Below, in pieces: positions 12,844-21,153 of a DNA stretch of 21,579 bases (position 1 is the first letter of the stretch; the number at the start of each line of letters is the position of its first letter). A program made the position numbers and the translations under genes. Under the pieces are notes generated by a model. The model had not been told where the DNA came from. It made no database searches and worked only from the letters and a program-made list of their open reading frames with translations. This stretch comes from an uncultured Collinsella sp. (GTDB lineage: Bacteria; Actinomycetota; Coriobacteriia; Coriobacteriales; Coriobacteriaceae): contig URJD01000009.1 in NCBI GenBank assembly GCA_900548075.1, forward strand, positions 1-21,579, in the 5' to 3' direction.

Positions 12844-14991
12844 TTACTTGCCCTGCACCATGGTGAGGGAGATCTTCTTGCGGTCGCGATCGACCTTCTC
12901 GACCCACACCTTCACCGTGTCGCCGACGCGCACGACATCACTCGGGTGCTTGACGAAGCGGTTAGCCAGCTTGGAGATGTGCACGAGGCCGTCCTGGTGC
13001 ACGCCCACGTCGACGAACGCGCCAAAGTCGACGACGTTGCGCACCGTGCCCTTGAGCTTCATGCCGGGCTCCAGGTCGTCGATGGAAAGCGCTGAGCGGC
13101 TAAAGACCACCTCGGGCGCGTCGTCGCGCGGGTCGCGGCCGGGCTTTTTGAGCTCGTTGACGATGTCGATGAGCGTTAGGGTGCCGCAGTCCAGGTCGCT
13201 TGCCAGCGCCGAGATACTGCCCAGGCGGCGCTCGATGTCGGGCACGCCGCCGCGGCTGAGCTCGCTTGCCGCAACGCCGGCGCGCTCCAGGACGGCCGTG
13301 GCTACTTCGTAGCTCTCGGGGTGGACGCTTGTCGCGTCGAGTGGGTTCTTGCCGCCGCTAATGCGCAGGAAACCCGCGGCGTTCAGGTATGCCTTGGGTC
13401 CCAGCTTGGGGACCTTCTTAAGCTGGCGGCGATCGGTAAAGGCGCCGTTTTCCTCGCGGTAGGCCACGATGTTTTTGGCCACGCTCGGCGTAATACCCGA
13501 TACGTATCCCAACAGGCTCGCGCTCGCGGTGTTGACGTCGACGCCCACGCGGTTGACGACGTCTTCCACCACGTGGCCCAGGGTGCGCGAGAGTTCGGCC
13601 TGGTCAAGGTCGTGCTGGTATTGGCCAACGCCGATGGACTGGGGCGGAATCTTGACGAGCTCTGCCAGTGGGTCTTGCAGGCGGCGGCCCAGGCTCATAG
13701 CGCCACGCACGGTGACGTCCAGGTCGGGATATTCCTGGCTGGCGAGCTCGGAGGCGGAGTACACCGACGCGCCGGCCTCGTTGACGATGGTGTAGCGAAG
13801 GCTGGGCGCCTGCTCGGCAATGAACTCCGAGACGACTTCCTCGGTCTCGCGGCTGGCGGTGCCGTTGCCGATGACGATGGTGTTTACGCCGTCCTTCTTG
13901 ACGAGGCGGGCAAGCTCGCGCTTGGTGCCGGCGACGTCGTGGCGCGGCTTGGTGGGGTAGACCACGCCGTGGTCGAGTAGCTTGCCGGTCTCGTCCATGA
14001 CGGCGACCTTGCAGCCGGTGCGGTAGCCCGGGTCGAGCGCGAGCACGCGGGCGCCACGGACGGGGCGTGCCGAGAGCAGGCCCTCGAGATTCTTGGCAAA
14101 GACGTTGATGGCCTCGGTCTGTGCACGGACAGTGAGTTTGGCGCGGGCCTCGCGCTCCAGCGAGGGGGCCATGAGGCGCTTGTAGCCGTCGGCGATAGCG
14201 GCGTCAAAGATGGGAGCAAACACGCCCTGGCGGCGGGGCCAGCGGCTGCCGAGGCGTGCCGTGGCAGCAGTGCCGTCGACGTTCACGCGCACGCGGAGCT
14301 TGCCCTCGCGCTCACCGCGGTCGATAGCCAGCACGCGGTGGTTGGGTATACGGCGCAGCGGCTCGTCGAAGTTGTAGTAGGGCTCGTAGGGAGTCTTCTC
14401 GGCGGGGTCGGTGGCCTCGACGACGATGTCGGCGGTGTTTTGCGTAAAGGCGCGCAGGTCGGCGACGTTCTCCGGGTCCTCGGCTACCGTCTCGGCCACG
14501 ATGTCGGCGGCACCGGCGAGCGCCTTCTCGGGCGTGTTAAAGCCGGCCTCCTCATTGACGTATGCCGCGGCGGTATCGAGCGCGCTGCCCTTGGCCGAGG
14601 CCTGCATGATGATCATGTTGGCGAGTGGCTCCAGGCCTGCCTCGCGGGCCTTCTGCGCGCGGGTCGTGCGCTTTTTGCGGTAGGGCTTGTAGAGGTCCTC
14701 GACACGCTGAAGCTGCGTGGCCTCGCGAATCTGCTGCTCGAGTTCGGGCGTGAGCTTGCCCTGGGCGTCGATGAGCAGGATGACGTCCTCTTTACGCTGC
14801 TCAAGATTGCGCAGGTAGGACAGGCGCTCGTCGAGTGCACGGAGGGCGACATCGTCCATGCCACCCGTGGCTTCCTTGCGGTAGCGCGAGATAAAGGGGA
14901 TGGTGTTGCCCTCGTCGATGAGCTTGACGGCCGCCTCGACGTTGGCGGCCTTAAGGTTGAGCTCGCGTGCGAGCTGGGCGATAAGATCCAT
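12844..14991 (-). CDS. tex: Tex-family RNA-binding protein (S1 domain, YqgF-like)
   Basis: Conserved cytosolic nucleic-acid-binding protein of 715 residues, close to the family norm. The order is: helical Tex N-terminus (IPFISRYRKEATGGMDD, LYKPYRKKRTTRAQKAREAGL), YqgF/RNase H-like core (VLALDPGYRTGCKVAVMD), helix-hairpin-helix region (SLLGYVSGITPSVAKNIV, KVPKLGPKAY) and a C-terminal S1 domain (GTVRNVVDFGAFVDVGVHQD to the end). Start ATG 14991 is set by AAGGAGTCCC right before it; an upstream in-frame start at 15078 would run through a palindrome. Tex proteins affect transcription and RNA handling, and in some pathogens toxin expression. It lies between two inverted-repeat elements and is not in an operon here. 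Confidence 0.95.
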   Translation of the reverse strand: MDLIAQLARELNLKAANVEAAVKLIDEGNTIPFISRYRKEATGGMDDVALRALDERLSYLRNLEQRKEDVILLIDAQGKLTPELEQQIREATQLQRVEDLYKPYRKKRTTRAQKAREAGLEPLANMIIMQASAKGSALDTAAAYVNEEAGFNTPEKALAGAADIVAETVAEDPENVADLRAFTQNTADIVVEATDPAEKTPYEPYYNFDEPLRRIPNHRVLAIDRGEREGKLRVRVNVDGTAATARLGSRWPRRQGVFAPIFDAAIADGYKRLMAPSLEREARAKLTVRAQTEAINVFAKNLEGLLSARPVRGARVLALDPGYRTGCKVAVMDETGKLLDHGVVYPTKPRHDVAGTKRELARLVKKDGVNTIVIGNGTASRETEEVVSEFIAEQAPSLRYTIVNEAGASVYSASELASQEYPDLDVTVRGAMSLGRRLQDPLAELVKIPPQSIGVGQYQHDLDQAELSRTLGHVVEDVVNRVGVDVNTASASLLGYVSGITPSVAKNIVAYREENGAFTDRRQLKKVPKLGPKAYLNAAGFLRISGGKNPLDATSVHPESYEVATAVLERAGVAASELSRGGVPDIERRLGSISALASDLDCGTLTLIDIVNELKKPGRDPRDDAPEVVFSRSALSIDDLEPGMKLKGTVRNVVDFGAFVDVGVHQDGLVHISKLANRFVKHPSDVVRVGDTVKVWVEKVDRDRKKISLTMVQGK

Positions 14992-15047
14992 GGGACTCCT
15001 TGCGTTTAAGGTGCGTTTGCAGCACAGGGCTACCAAGGATACCACCC

Positions 15048-15070
15048 GCCCCAAAAGACTGTTTTGGGGC
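15048..15070. repeat. 9-bp hairpin upstream of tex
   Basis: GCCCCAAAA (15048-15056) and TTTTGGGGC (15062-15070) pair perfectly with a 5-nt loop (GACTG). It lies 57 bp before the tex start, between the start codon and the larger inverted-repeat element, so it may sit in the tex leader RNA. Confidence 0.6.
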
Positions 15071-15072
15071 CG

Positions 15073-15234
15073 CGCCACGAAAGCGGCCTATCTACTACGT
15101 TTGAACCGTATGGGTCGACCATCCCCCGGTTTTCCGAGAATACGCAAGCCGTCTACCTGCGGCTTTTATTTCGCGAAATTTGGCATGGTTAAGGGCGATC
15201 GGTTAAACGTAGTAGATAGGCGCATTTCGTGGCG
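15073..15234. repeat. 162-bp element with about 35-nt inverted repeats upstream of tex
   Basis: The arms 15073-15108 and 15200-15234 are reverse complements except for three single-base insertions; the exact blocks are CGCCACGAAA, GCG, CCTATCTACTACGTTT and AACCG. The 91-nt interior holds AAGCCG/CGGCTT (15146-15165) followed by TTTT-like bases and the 12-bp palindrome ATTTCGCGAAAT (15168-15179). No gene is encoded. The near-identity of the arms suggests a recent or selected element such as a MITE or structured RNA. Confidence 0.7.
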
Positions 15235-15292
15235 AACGAATCAAGCCGAGGTGCAAAATAGCCCCCGCCCCAGAATAATCGTCGGCAAGGTA

Positions 15293-15330
15293 GCAAAATG
15301 CCCCGCGGGCAGGAGGCTGCTCGCGGGGCA
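15293..15330 (-). terminator. terminator of the SDR-MFS-Gfo/Idh unit
   Basis: Read on the minus strand, TGCCCCGCG (plus 15330-15322) pairs with CGCGGGGCA (plus 15307-15299) around a 14-nt loop, and ATTTTGC follows. It lies 72 bp after the Gfo/Idh stop codon and fits a rho-independent terminator with a short T4 tract. Confidence 0.7.
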
Positions 15331-15401
15331 AAGAAGAGGGGCTTATTTGTGGCGGACCGAGGGCTCGGCATGGAGTTTCCGCCGCGGCCGCTCTTAAGGC
15401 A

Positions 15402-16442
15402 TTACAGCTCGACGAGCTGACCGGTCTCGGCGGCCTCCTTGATGGCGTTGAGAAGCGTGAGCGTCTTAACGTTATCGGCGGGGGTCACGACGGGCTCGAC
15501 CTCGCGGCGGACAACCTTCACAAAGTGCCTGAGCTGCATCTTGTGCGGCAGTGCCGGGTCCACGGCCGGAATCTCCATCTGCAGCGGCTTGTGCCAGTTG
15601 GAGGCGCCGTCGTAGGAGAACTGGTGCAGGCGGGGCAGCGACAGGGCGCCCTTGGTGCCGCCGATAAAGTAGGCGTCGGCGTCGAAGGGGCGGTACTGCG
15701 GATCCTCGCGGGCGGTTGCCTCCCAGTTCCAGGGGCTGGCGGTGGAGTCGGAGATGGTCATGCTTGCGAGCGCGCCATCGGCAAAACGGACGTTGACCAC
15801 GGCGGAGTCCTCGGTCTCAAAACCGCGGGCGGCGCTGGACTGCATACCCTGGACGGCAACGGGCTCGCCCAGCAGGTAGCGGAGCAGGTCGACGTCGTGC
15901 ACCAGGTTGACCAGGATCGGGCCGGCACCCTTCTTGCGGCGCCACTCGACATCGAAATACTCGTCATTCTTATAGATCATGTAGTGGAAGCTCGACACGG
16001 TGAGCTTGCCCAGCTCGCCGGACTCGATGATCTCCTTGGCCTTGTTGACGAAGGGGTTGTGGCGACGGTGCTGACCCACGAGCACGGGCACGCCGGCGGT
16101 CTCGGCCTCGGCGGCAAAGGCCTGGGCATCCTCCAGGTCGTTGGAGATCGGCTTTTCGACCAGCGGCACGATGTTGCGCTTGATGGCCTCGCGGGCAACG
16201 CCCAGGTGCAGGTCGTTGGGGGTGGCGATAATGACGGCCTCGGGTTTGACCTCGTCCATCATCTGGGCGGGATCGGTGAAGAACGGCACGCCGGCGGCCT
16301 CGGCCGTGGCGCGGGCGCCCTCAAAGGCGTCGGCGATGGCGACGAGCTCGGCCTCGGGCTCCTCGGTGACAAAGCGGATGTGGTTGCGGCCCATGGCGCC
16401 GGCGCCGATAACGGCAATGCGGACGGGGTTGAGCTCAGACAT
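15402..16442 (-). CDS. Gfo/Idh/MocA-family oxidoreductase
   Basis: NAD(P)-dependent sugar or polyol dehydrogenase of 346 residues. The N-terminal Rossmann fold shows GAGAMG (13-18), and Asp38 at the end of the second strand favours NAD. The family motif EKP is at 96-98, and LVHDVDLLRYL supplies the catalytic His of the C-terminal domain. ATG 16442 follows AAGGAGTCGA. It is the last gene of a three-gene minus-strand unit with an MFS carrier and an SDR, separated from the MFS gene by a strong hairpin. Family substrates include inositols, glucose-fructose and amino-sugar derivatives; the one here is unknown. Confidence 0.92.
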   Translation of the reverse strand: MSELNPVRIAVIGAGAMGRNHIRFVTEEPEAELVAIADAFEGARATAEAAGVPFFTDPAQMMDEVKPEAVIIATPNDLHLGVAREAIKRNIVPLVEKPISNDLEDAQAFAAEAETAGVPVLVGQHRRHNPFVNKAKEIIESGELGKLTVSSFHYMIYKNDEYFDVEWRRKKGAGPILVNLVHDVDLLRYLLGEPVAVQGMQSSAARGFETEDSAVVNVRFADGALASMTISDSTASPWNWEATAREDPQYRPFDADAYFIGGTKGALSLPRLHQFSYDGASNWHKPLQMEIPAVDPALPHKMQLRHFVKVVRREVEPVVTPADNVKTLTLLNAIKEAAETGQLVEL

Positions 16443-16471
16443 TTCGACTCCTTAATACTGGTGGCGGTGGA

Positions 16472-16502
16472 ATGCGACAAAGGGGCTGTCCCTTTGTCGC
16501 AT
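16472..16502. repeat. 13-bp perfect hairpin between the MFS and Gfo/Idh genes
   Basis: ATGCGACAAAGGG (16472-16484) and CCCTTTGTCGCAT (16490-16502) pair exactly around GCTGT. There is no T-run on the minus strand, so transcription may continue into the Gfo/Idh gene; it may limit read-through, mark an RNA cleavage site or protect the upstream message. The shape suggests a dispersed repeat. Confidence 0.75.
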
Positions 16503-16510
16503 CGGTAGAA

Positions 16511-17767
16511 CTAGGCGGACTTCTTCTTACTGTCGGAGACCATCATGTAGACGGTGAGCACGACGGCGATGGCGGCGATCACAATGGCGCCGTAGAAGGA
16601 CTGCTGGTAGGCGGCGCTGCCGGCCTCGGCGTGATACAGCACAGCGGTGATGGGCTGGCTGATCCAGGTGGAAGCGGCGTAGCCCAAAAACATGATGCCG
16701 TAGTTGACGCCGATGTTGCTGGTGCCAAAGGCGCCACCGGTGAGCGGCGGGTAGATGACGAGCAGAGCGCCAAAGCTAAAGCCGAGCAGGGCGAGCGCCA
16801 CGAAGAACATGCTCTGCGTAAAGCTCATCGACATGATGACGAGGGCGACGATGGTGACGACAAGGCTGATGAGCAGCGACTTATAGGCGCCGAGCTTGTC
16901 GATGATCTGGCCAAAGGACAGGCGGCCAACCAGGTTGGCGCAGGTGTTGACGGAGACCACCACGCCGCCGAGGGCGACGGCCGCGGCGCTCGTGGGGTCG
17001 GCGAAGAGCTGGACGGCGGCGATGGAGGCAACCTTGCCCACGAGCAGGGTGCCCGCGGTGGCGGCAAAGGCGAAGGTGACGATGAGGACCCAGAAGCGTG
17101 GGGTCTTGACCATCTCGCCCGGGGTGAGGTCACCGAAGGTGCCGGCATGCGCGCCGCCCTTGGGGGCCTCGAAGCCCTCGGGTAGCCAGCCGGCCTCGGG
17201 GGCCTTCAGGAACAGGGCGGAGGCGGCGATCGTCACAAAGAAGATGACGCCGAGCGCCTTAAGGGCGCCAAAGATGCCCAGGCTCGGGATGAGCAGCGAG
17301 GCGAGCACCGGGGACAGCACGGCGGGGCCGGCGGTCGAAGCGGCCAGGGTGATGCCGGAGGCGAGACCCTTCTTGTCGATGAACCACTTTTGGCCGGTGG
17401 TGAGTGCCGGGTTGTAGCCCAGGCCGTTGCCGATGGCGGCGACAAGCGAGAACCACAGGTAGAACTGCCACGGCTCGGTTACGGTGCCGGACATGAACCA
17501 GCCCACGCCGTAGCACACGGCGGCGGCGATCACGACGTTGCGCGGGCCGATCTTGTCGGAGATGCGGCCGGCGAAGATGCCCGTCACGGCCATGATGGTC
17601 TGAAAGACCGGGAACGCCCAGGTAAGGGCGCTGGACCACTCGGGGTAGACGGCGAGCAGATTCTTGCTCACGACGGAATACAGCGCGATGGAGCTGATGA
17701 AGAACATGGTGACGCACGCGGCGGAAAGCACGACGGCGCGACCCTTGTTGGAGTTGGTGGAAGCCAT
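16511..17767 (-). CDS. OFA-type MFS transporter (oxalate/formate antiporter family)
   Basis: Inner-membrane carrier of 418 residues with about 12 hydrophobic segments. OFA features are the opening SSIALYSVVSKNL, GRISDKIGPRNV (MFS loop 2-3), GLGYNPALTTGQKWFIDKKG and PPLTGGAFGTSNIGVNYG; the loop with GWLPEGFE precedes the second half. The start is taken as ATG 17767, with GAAAGAG upstream; ATG 17782 has no binding site. OFA carriers move small carboxylates, often by exchange. Between an SDR and a Gfo/Idh dehydrogenase, it may import an organic acid or cyclic polyol acid that both enzymes oxidise. This is inference. Confidence 0.88.
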   Translation of the reverse strand: MASTNSNKGRAVVLSAACVTMFFISSIALYSVVSKNLLAVYPEWSSALTWAFPVFQTIMAVTGIFAGRISDKIGPRNVVIAAAVCYGVGWFMSGTVTEPWQFYLWFSLVAAIGNGLGYNPALTTGQKWFIDKKGLASGITLAASTAGPAVLSPVLASLLIPSLGIFGALKALGVIFFVTIAASALFLKAPEAGWLPEGFEAPKGGAHAGTFGDLTPGEMVKTPRFWVLIVTFAFAATAGTLLVGKVASIAAVQLFADPTSAAAVALGGVVVSVNTCANLVGRLSFGQIIDKLGAYKSLLISLVVTIVALVIMSMSFTQSMFFVALALLGFSFGALLVIYPPLTGGAFGTSNIGVNYGIMFLGYAASTWISQPITAVLYHAEAGSAAYQQSFYGAIVIAAIAVVLTVYMMVSDSKKKSA

Positions 17768-17834
17768 TGGACTCTTTCTCATCGATACGGGGGGAGGAGC
17801 GGGCGTGTCCGCGGGACCTCCCTGTCAGGTTGGT

Positions 17835-18716
17835 TTACTGGTCGGTCGGCTTGGCGACGCCGGACTCATCGGACCAGAGCTCGACACCCTTGTTCTTAAG
17901 GTAGTTGTCGGCATAGGCGCGACGGCCGCCGGGCTTGGCGGTGAGGTCGCCCATCATGTTGGAGAAACCGCCGTCGACCTTGATGGCGTCGCCGGTGGTA
18001 AAGTCCGAGCGCGTGGACGCCAGGAACATGACGGCGTTGGCAATATCGCTGACCTCGCCGATGCGGCGCGTGGCGATCAGACGGCTACGGCTCTTTTCGA
18101 CCTCGGGATCGGCGTAAAAGCTCGCCGACATCGGGGTCTTAACGAAGCAGGGCTCGACGCAGTTGGAGCGCACGCCGTAGGGGCCCCACTCGGCAGCCAG
18201 CATCTTGGACATCATGTTGACGCCGGCCTTGGTGGAGCTGTACACGCCCGAGAACGTCTCGGGGGAGTGGCTGGCGACGGTCGAGATATGCACTAGGCGG
18301 CCCTGACCGGCCTTGATCATCTCGCGACCAAAGCGCTGCGAGGTGATGAAGTAACCGGTGAGGTTGACGTTGAGCACCTGCTCCCAGTCGCTCAGCGGCA
18401 GGTCTTCCATAGCTGCGAAGCGCAGGATGCCGGCGGTGTTGACGAGAACGTCGACGCGGCCGAAGTCGGCGATGGTGGCATCGACGGCGGCCTGAACCTC
18501 GGCCTCGTCGGTGGCGTTCATCTTGTAGCCCTCGGCGTGGATGCCAAACTCGGCGGCGAGGTCGGCGGCTGCGGCCTTGACCTTCTCCTCGTCCAGATCG
18601 AGCAGGACGACGTTGGCGCCGTTGCGGGCGAACTCGCGGCAAATCTCGACGCCCATACCGCCGAGCGCGCCAGTCACGGCGCAAACATCGCCCCCGAGCT
18701 TAAGCCAATTGCTCAT
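17835..18716 (-). CDS. short-chain dehydrogenase/reductase (SDR)
   Basis: Classical SDR of 293 residues, about 40 longer than the minimum because of a C-terminal tail (GGRRAYADNYLKNKGVELW). The cofactor motif TGALGGMG is at 15-22, Asp40 in LLDLD points to NAD, NTAG is at 93-96, and the catalytic set is Asn118, Ser145, Tyr159 and Lys163 (YSSTK). It is the first gene of the minus-strand unit, 67 bp before the MFS gene; ATG 18716 has GGGAAG upstream. Divergent from a LysR regulator, it is the typical target of such a regulator. Substrate not determinable; a secondary alcohol of the imported compound is likely. Confidence 0.92.
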   Translation of the reverse strand: MSNWLKLGGDVCAVTGALGGMGVEICREFARNGANVVLLDLDEEKVKAAAADLAAEFGIHAEGYKMNATDEAEVQAAVDATIADFGRVDVLVNTAGILRFAAMEDLPLSDWEQVLNVNLTGYFITSQRFGREMIKAGQGRLVHISTVASHSPETFSGVYSSTKAGVNMMSKMLAAEWGPYGVRSNCVEPCFVKTPMSASFYADPEVEKSRSRLIATRRIGEVSDIANAVMFLASTRSDFTTGDAIKVDGGFSNMMGDLTAKPGGRRAYADNYLKNKGVELWSDESGVAKPTDQ

Positions 18717-18835
18717 AGGAACTTCCCTTCTTGTGCCTCCCGGTGGGCCGCTCCCATTAATCGACCCACGTGGTTTTCGCTGGTTATCGTATGCTTTGCA
18801 TTTGCGCAGGTGAATTGCATATTTGTTAGAATGGC

Positions 18836-18852
18836 GTTAACCGTAGGTTTAC
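18836..18852. promoter_or_regulatory. candidate LysR operator dyad
   Basis: GTTAACC (18836-18842) and GGTTTAC (18846-18852) form a 7-3-7 dyad with one mismatched pair in the 233-bp region between the SDR and LysR genes. LysR boxes are usually 15-17 bp dyads near the target promoter. The site is 120 bp from the SDR start and 98 bp from the LysR start, which fits control of both, but nothing proves it. The rest of the intergenic region shows no clear promoter hexamers. Confidence 0.35.
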
Positions 18853-18949
18853 ACTGTGCGATGCAGTTTATTTTCAATTGAGCGCGTGACCTGCGAAAAC
18901 AACCCCCTGTGGCACCATGCGGTCACGGGCGAGAAAACGGGAGATTGAC

Positions 18950-19828
18950 GTGTACGATCGACGACTTGAGGCCATTTCGGCCGCCGCGGAGCTGGGAAGC
19001 TTCTCGCGTGCGGCGGCAAAGCTGCGCGTGTCGACGCCGGCGCTCGTCAAGCAGGTATCGGGTTTTGAGGCGGAGTTCGGTATTACGCTGTTCGAGCGCT
19101 CGCACTCGGGCGTCAAGGTGACGCCGGCGGGCGCTCTGCTGGTGGACGACGCACGCTCGATCATGCGGCAGTCCGAGGACGCGCTGCGCCGTGCCCGACG
19201 CGCGGCGGGCGATGGCGGTGCCGTGCGCCTGGGCGTGTCGATGATGTGTCCGGGGCGCCAAACGCTGTCGATGTGGACGGGCATCCACGATCTGGAGCCG
19301 TCGCTGCGATTTGAGATTGTGCCGGTAAGCGACCTCTACGACGAGCGCGAGACAGTCATGCGCAGCTTGGGCCGCGAGGTCGATGTGGTGCAGTCGAGTT
19401 TTTCTACCCCACGCTGGGGTGATGCCTGCCAAAAGCTCCGCATTGTCAACGTGCCGTTTTATATCGACCTACCGCGCACGAGCCCGCTGGCGCGCAAGAC
19501 GCGCATCACGGTTGCCGACTTGGAGGGCATGCGTCTGCGCGTGCTGCGTCACGGCAACGATGCCATGGACAGCCTGCGCATCGACCTGTTAACCGACGGC
19601 GGCGTGGACGTGATCGATGTGGACAGCTTCGACTTTGCGCTCTTTAACGAGGCGGAGGAAAAGGGCGACGCGGTGCTCACCTGCGGCGCATGGTCGGGCG
19701 TGCACCCTGCCTTTGTGGGCGTGCCGTTCCTGTGCGGCCGCGAGGTGCCGGTCTTTCTGCACTACCCGCTCGAGCCAACCCTCCAAGTACAAAAATTCGT
19801 CAACGCCATGGTCCAGCTTCTCAAGTAG
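18950..19828 (+). CDS. LysR-family transcriptional regulator
   Basis: DNA-binding activator/repressor of 292 residues. The N-terminal helix-turn-helix reads LEAISAAAELGSFSRAAAKLRVSTPALVKQV with FGITLFERS, the LysR signature; the effector domain follows from about residue 85. The start is taken as GTG 18950, six nt after GGGAG (18939-18943); ATG 18917 would add eleven basic residues and has no binding site. Divergent from the SDR-MFS-Gfo/Idh unit, it is the likely regulator of that unit, with the transported acid or its product as probable effector. Confidence 0.9.
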   Translation: MYDRRLEAISAAAELGSFSRAAAKLRVSTPALVKQVSGFEAEFGITLFERSHSGVKVTPAGALLVDDARSIMRQSEDALRRARRAAGDGGAVRLGVSMMCPGRQTLSMWTGIHDLEPSLRFEIVPVSDLYDERETVMRSLGREVDVVQSSFSTPRWGDACQKLRIVNVPFYIDLPRTSPLARKTRITVADLEGMRLRVLRHGNDAMDSLRIDLLTDGGVDVIDVDSFDFALFNEAEEKGDAVLTCGAWSGVHPAFVGVPFLCGREVPVFLHYPLEPTLQVQKFVNAMVQLLK

Positions 19829-19871
19829 CCAAAAGAGCCCCGTCCCAAATTAGCTACCCTTTGCTACGGTT

Positions 19872-20963
19872 TTAGCGGTTCTCGCGTTGCGGCCCGGCTG
19901 CCTCGGCTGTCTTTACGCGGTTCTTGTCGATGTACATGTTCTTGTCGGCCTGGGAAAAGAGTTCGCGCATAGTAGGCGGCTCGTCAAAATCACTGGAAAG
20001 CGCGTAGCCCACCGCATAGCTGATAGGCATGTCGGGGTGAGCCCCGGAATACTCGTTCACGTTCGCACGAACCCGAGCGAGACAGGACTCCACGGCAGCT
20101 CGATCGGCATCCCACAGCACCGCGATAAACTCATCGCCGCCGTCGCGACCCACAAAGCAGGTCTCGGACGCCACACGCCCCAGCTGCCGGGCAAAAGAGC
20201 GGATGTATTCGTCGCCCTTCTCGTGACCAAAGCTGTTATTGACCGTATGCAGATTGTTAAGGTCGAAGACGCACACCGCAACGGGCGCCTCCGCGGAGAC
20301 GGGCCGCTCCTGCCCCAAGATCTCCTCGCACTTGTTCTTGTTGGGCAGTCCCGTGGCTTCGTCGAGATAGACTTTGTTCTGCAGTTCGCGATTGAGCGCG
20401 GCAGTTCGCACCGCGCGAACAAGTTCGACCGCAAAGGTCGCCACCAAGCCCACGATGTCGATGATCACCAAGCCCTCGAGATAGTTGAGCGCCGACGCCT
20501 TCTCCTGAGAGTAGTCCTCTGCGAGCCGCGTAGCATCGTCGCAAATGCCAAAGAACTCCTCGCTCATGGAGATGATGTCGGTGTTCTCGTAGCCAACTTC
20601 GCGCACGCGGATGATCTCGGCGCAAAGCTCATCAAAATAGTTTGCAAGCTCGGTCATCTTTGCCTGATACTCGTCGTCATCGAGACGGACGAGGTTGAGG
20701 TCGTCACTTCCGTAACGCAAACCGTTGATGTATGAATCCACGGCTTTGAGCAGGTCATCTTGAGGCTGGCCCGCGTCCTCGAGTTTAACGATTCGCTGCG
20801 TGGTACCGCGCACCAGGCCGGCGTAGTTGACCACACGCGCCGTGCCCTGGATATCGGAGACGAGCAGCATGACATTGATGAAGAAGAAGATGAGAACTGC
20901 CGTGAGCACCATCATGAGCAGACGCACCGCCTGGCTGGCCTTCTTGGCGACAGAAGTATTCAC
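19872..20963 (-). CDS. membrane-bound GGDEF protein (probable diguanylate cyclase)
   Basis: Sensor enzyme of 363 residues. Start GTG 20963 follows GGGGAG. A first membrane segment (about 13-36) leads to an extracytoplasmic helical domain of about 125 residues with NYAGLVRGTTQRIVKLE, like the ligand-binding helices of PilJ/NarX-type sensors; a second membrane segment (about 165-185) leads to a GGDEF domain. The signature RDGGDEF is intact (GGDEF 275-279), with LDEATGLPNKNK (about 198-209) and the DLNNLHTVNNSFGHEKGD substrate region. A diguanylate cyclase makes cyclic di-GMP from two GTP. No RxxD inhibitory site is obvious. It is convergent with the LysR gene, 43 bp away. Confidence 0.87.
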   Translation of the reverse strand: MNTSVAKKASQAVRLLMMVLTAVLIFFFINVMLLVSDIQGTARVVNYAGLVRGTTQRIVKLEDAGQPQDDLLKAVDSYINGLRYGSDDLNLVRLDDDEYQAKMTELANYFDELCAEIIRVREVGYENTDIISMSEEFFGICDDATRLAEDYSQEKASALNYLEGLVIIDIVGLVATFAVELVRAVRTAALNRELQNKVYLDEATGLPNKNKCEEILGQERPVSAEAPVAVCVFDLNNLHTVNNSFGHEKGDEYIRSFARQLGRVASETCFVGRDGGDEFIAVLWDADRAAVESCLARVRANVNEYSGAHPDMPISYAVGYALSSDFDEPPTMRELFSQADKNMYIDKNRVKTAEAAGPQRENR

Positions 20964-21153
20964 AAGTTCACTCCCCTAAATGACAAAAGAGCAGGTAGCA
21001 CGCAGTGTGCTGAAATTCATGGGTGGTTAACTCTACCATATGGGCCAGCAGCCTCAAACTGCAGTAGACGCTCGTCCAAATTGGCGTGACGCTTGCCTTG
21101 TTGTTCTTGACCTGGCTGCGCTATCGGACATGCTTCTGGTCTTGGATCACCAT
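20964..21153. other. gene-free stretch upstream of the GGDEF gene
   Basis: This 190-bp part precedes the repeat array. It must hold the promoter of the GGDEF gene on the minus strand, but no hexamers can be assigned with confidence. No coding or repeat signal is seen apart from short frames without domains. Confidence 0.4.

Larger units (their letters stand above)
14992..15401. other. 410-bp gene-free stretch between the Gfo/Idh and tex genes
   Basis: No credible reading frame is seen. The stretch holds the hairpin at 15048-15070, the inverted-repeat element at 15073-15234 and the minus-strand terminator at 15299-15330. The tex promoter must lie in the first part, but no clear hexamers can be assigned. 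Confidence 0.6.
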
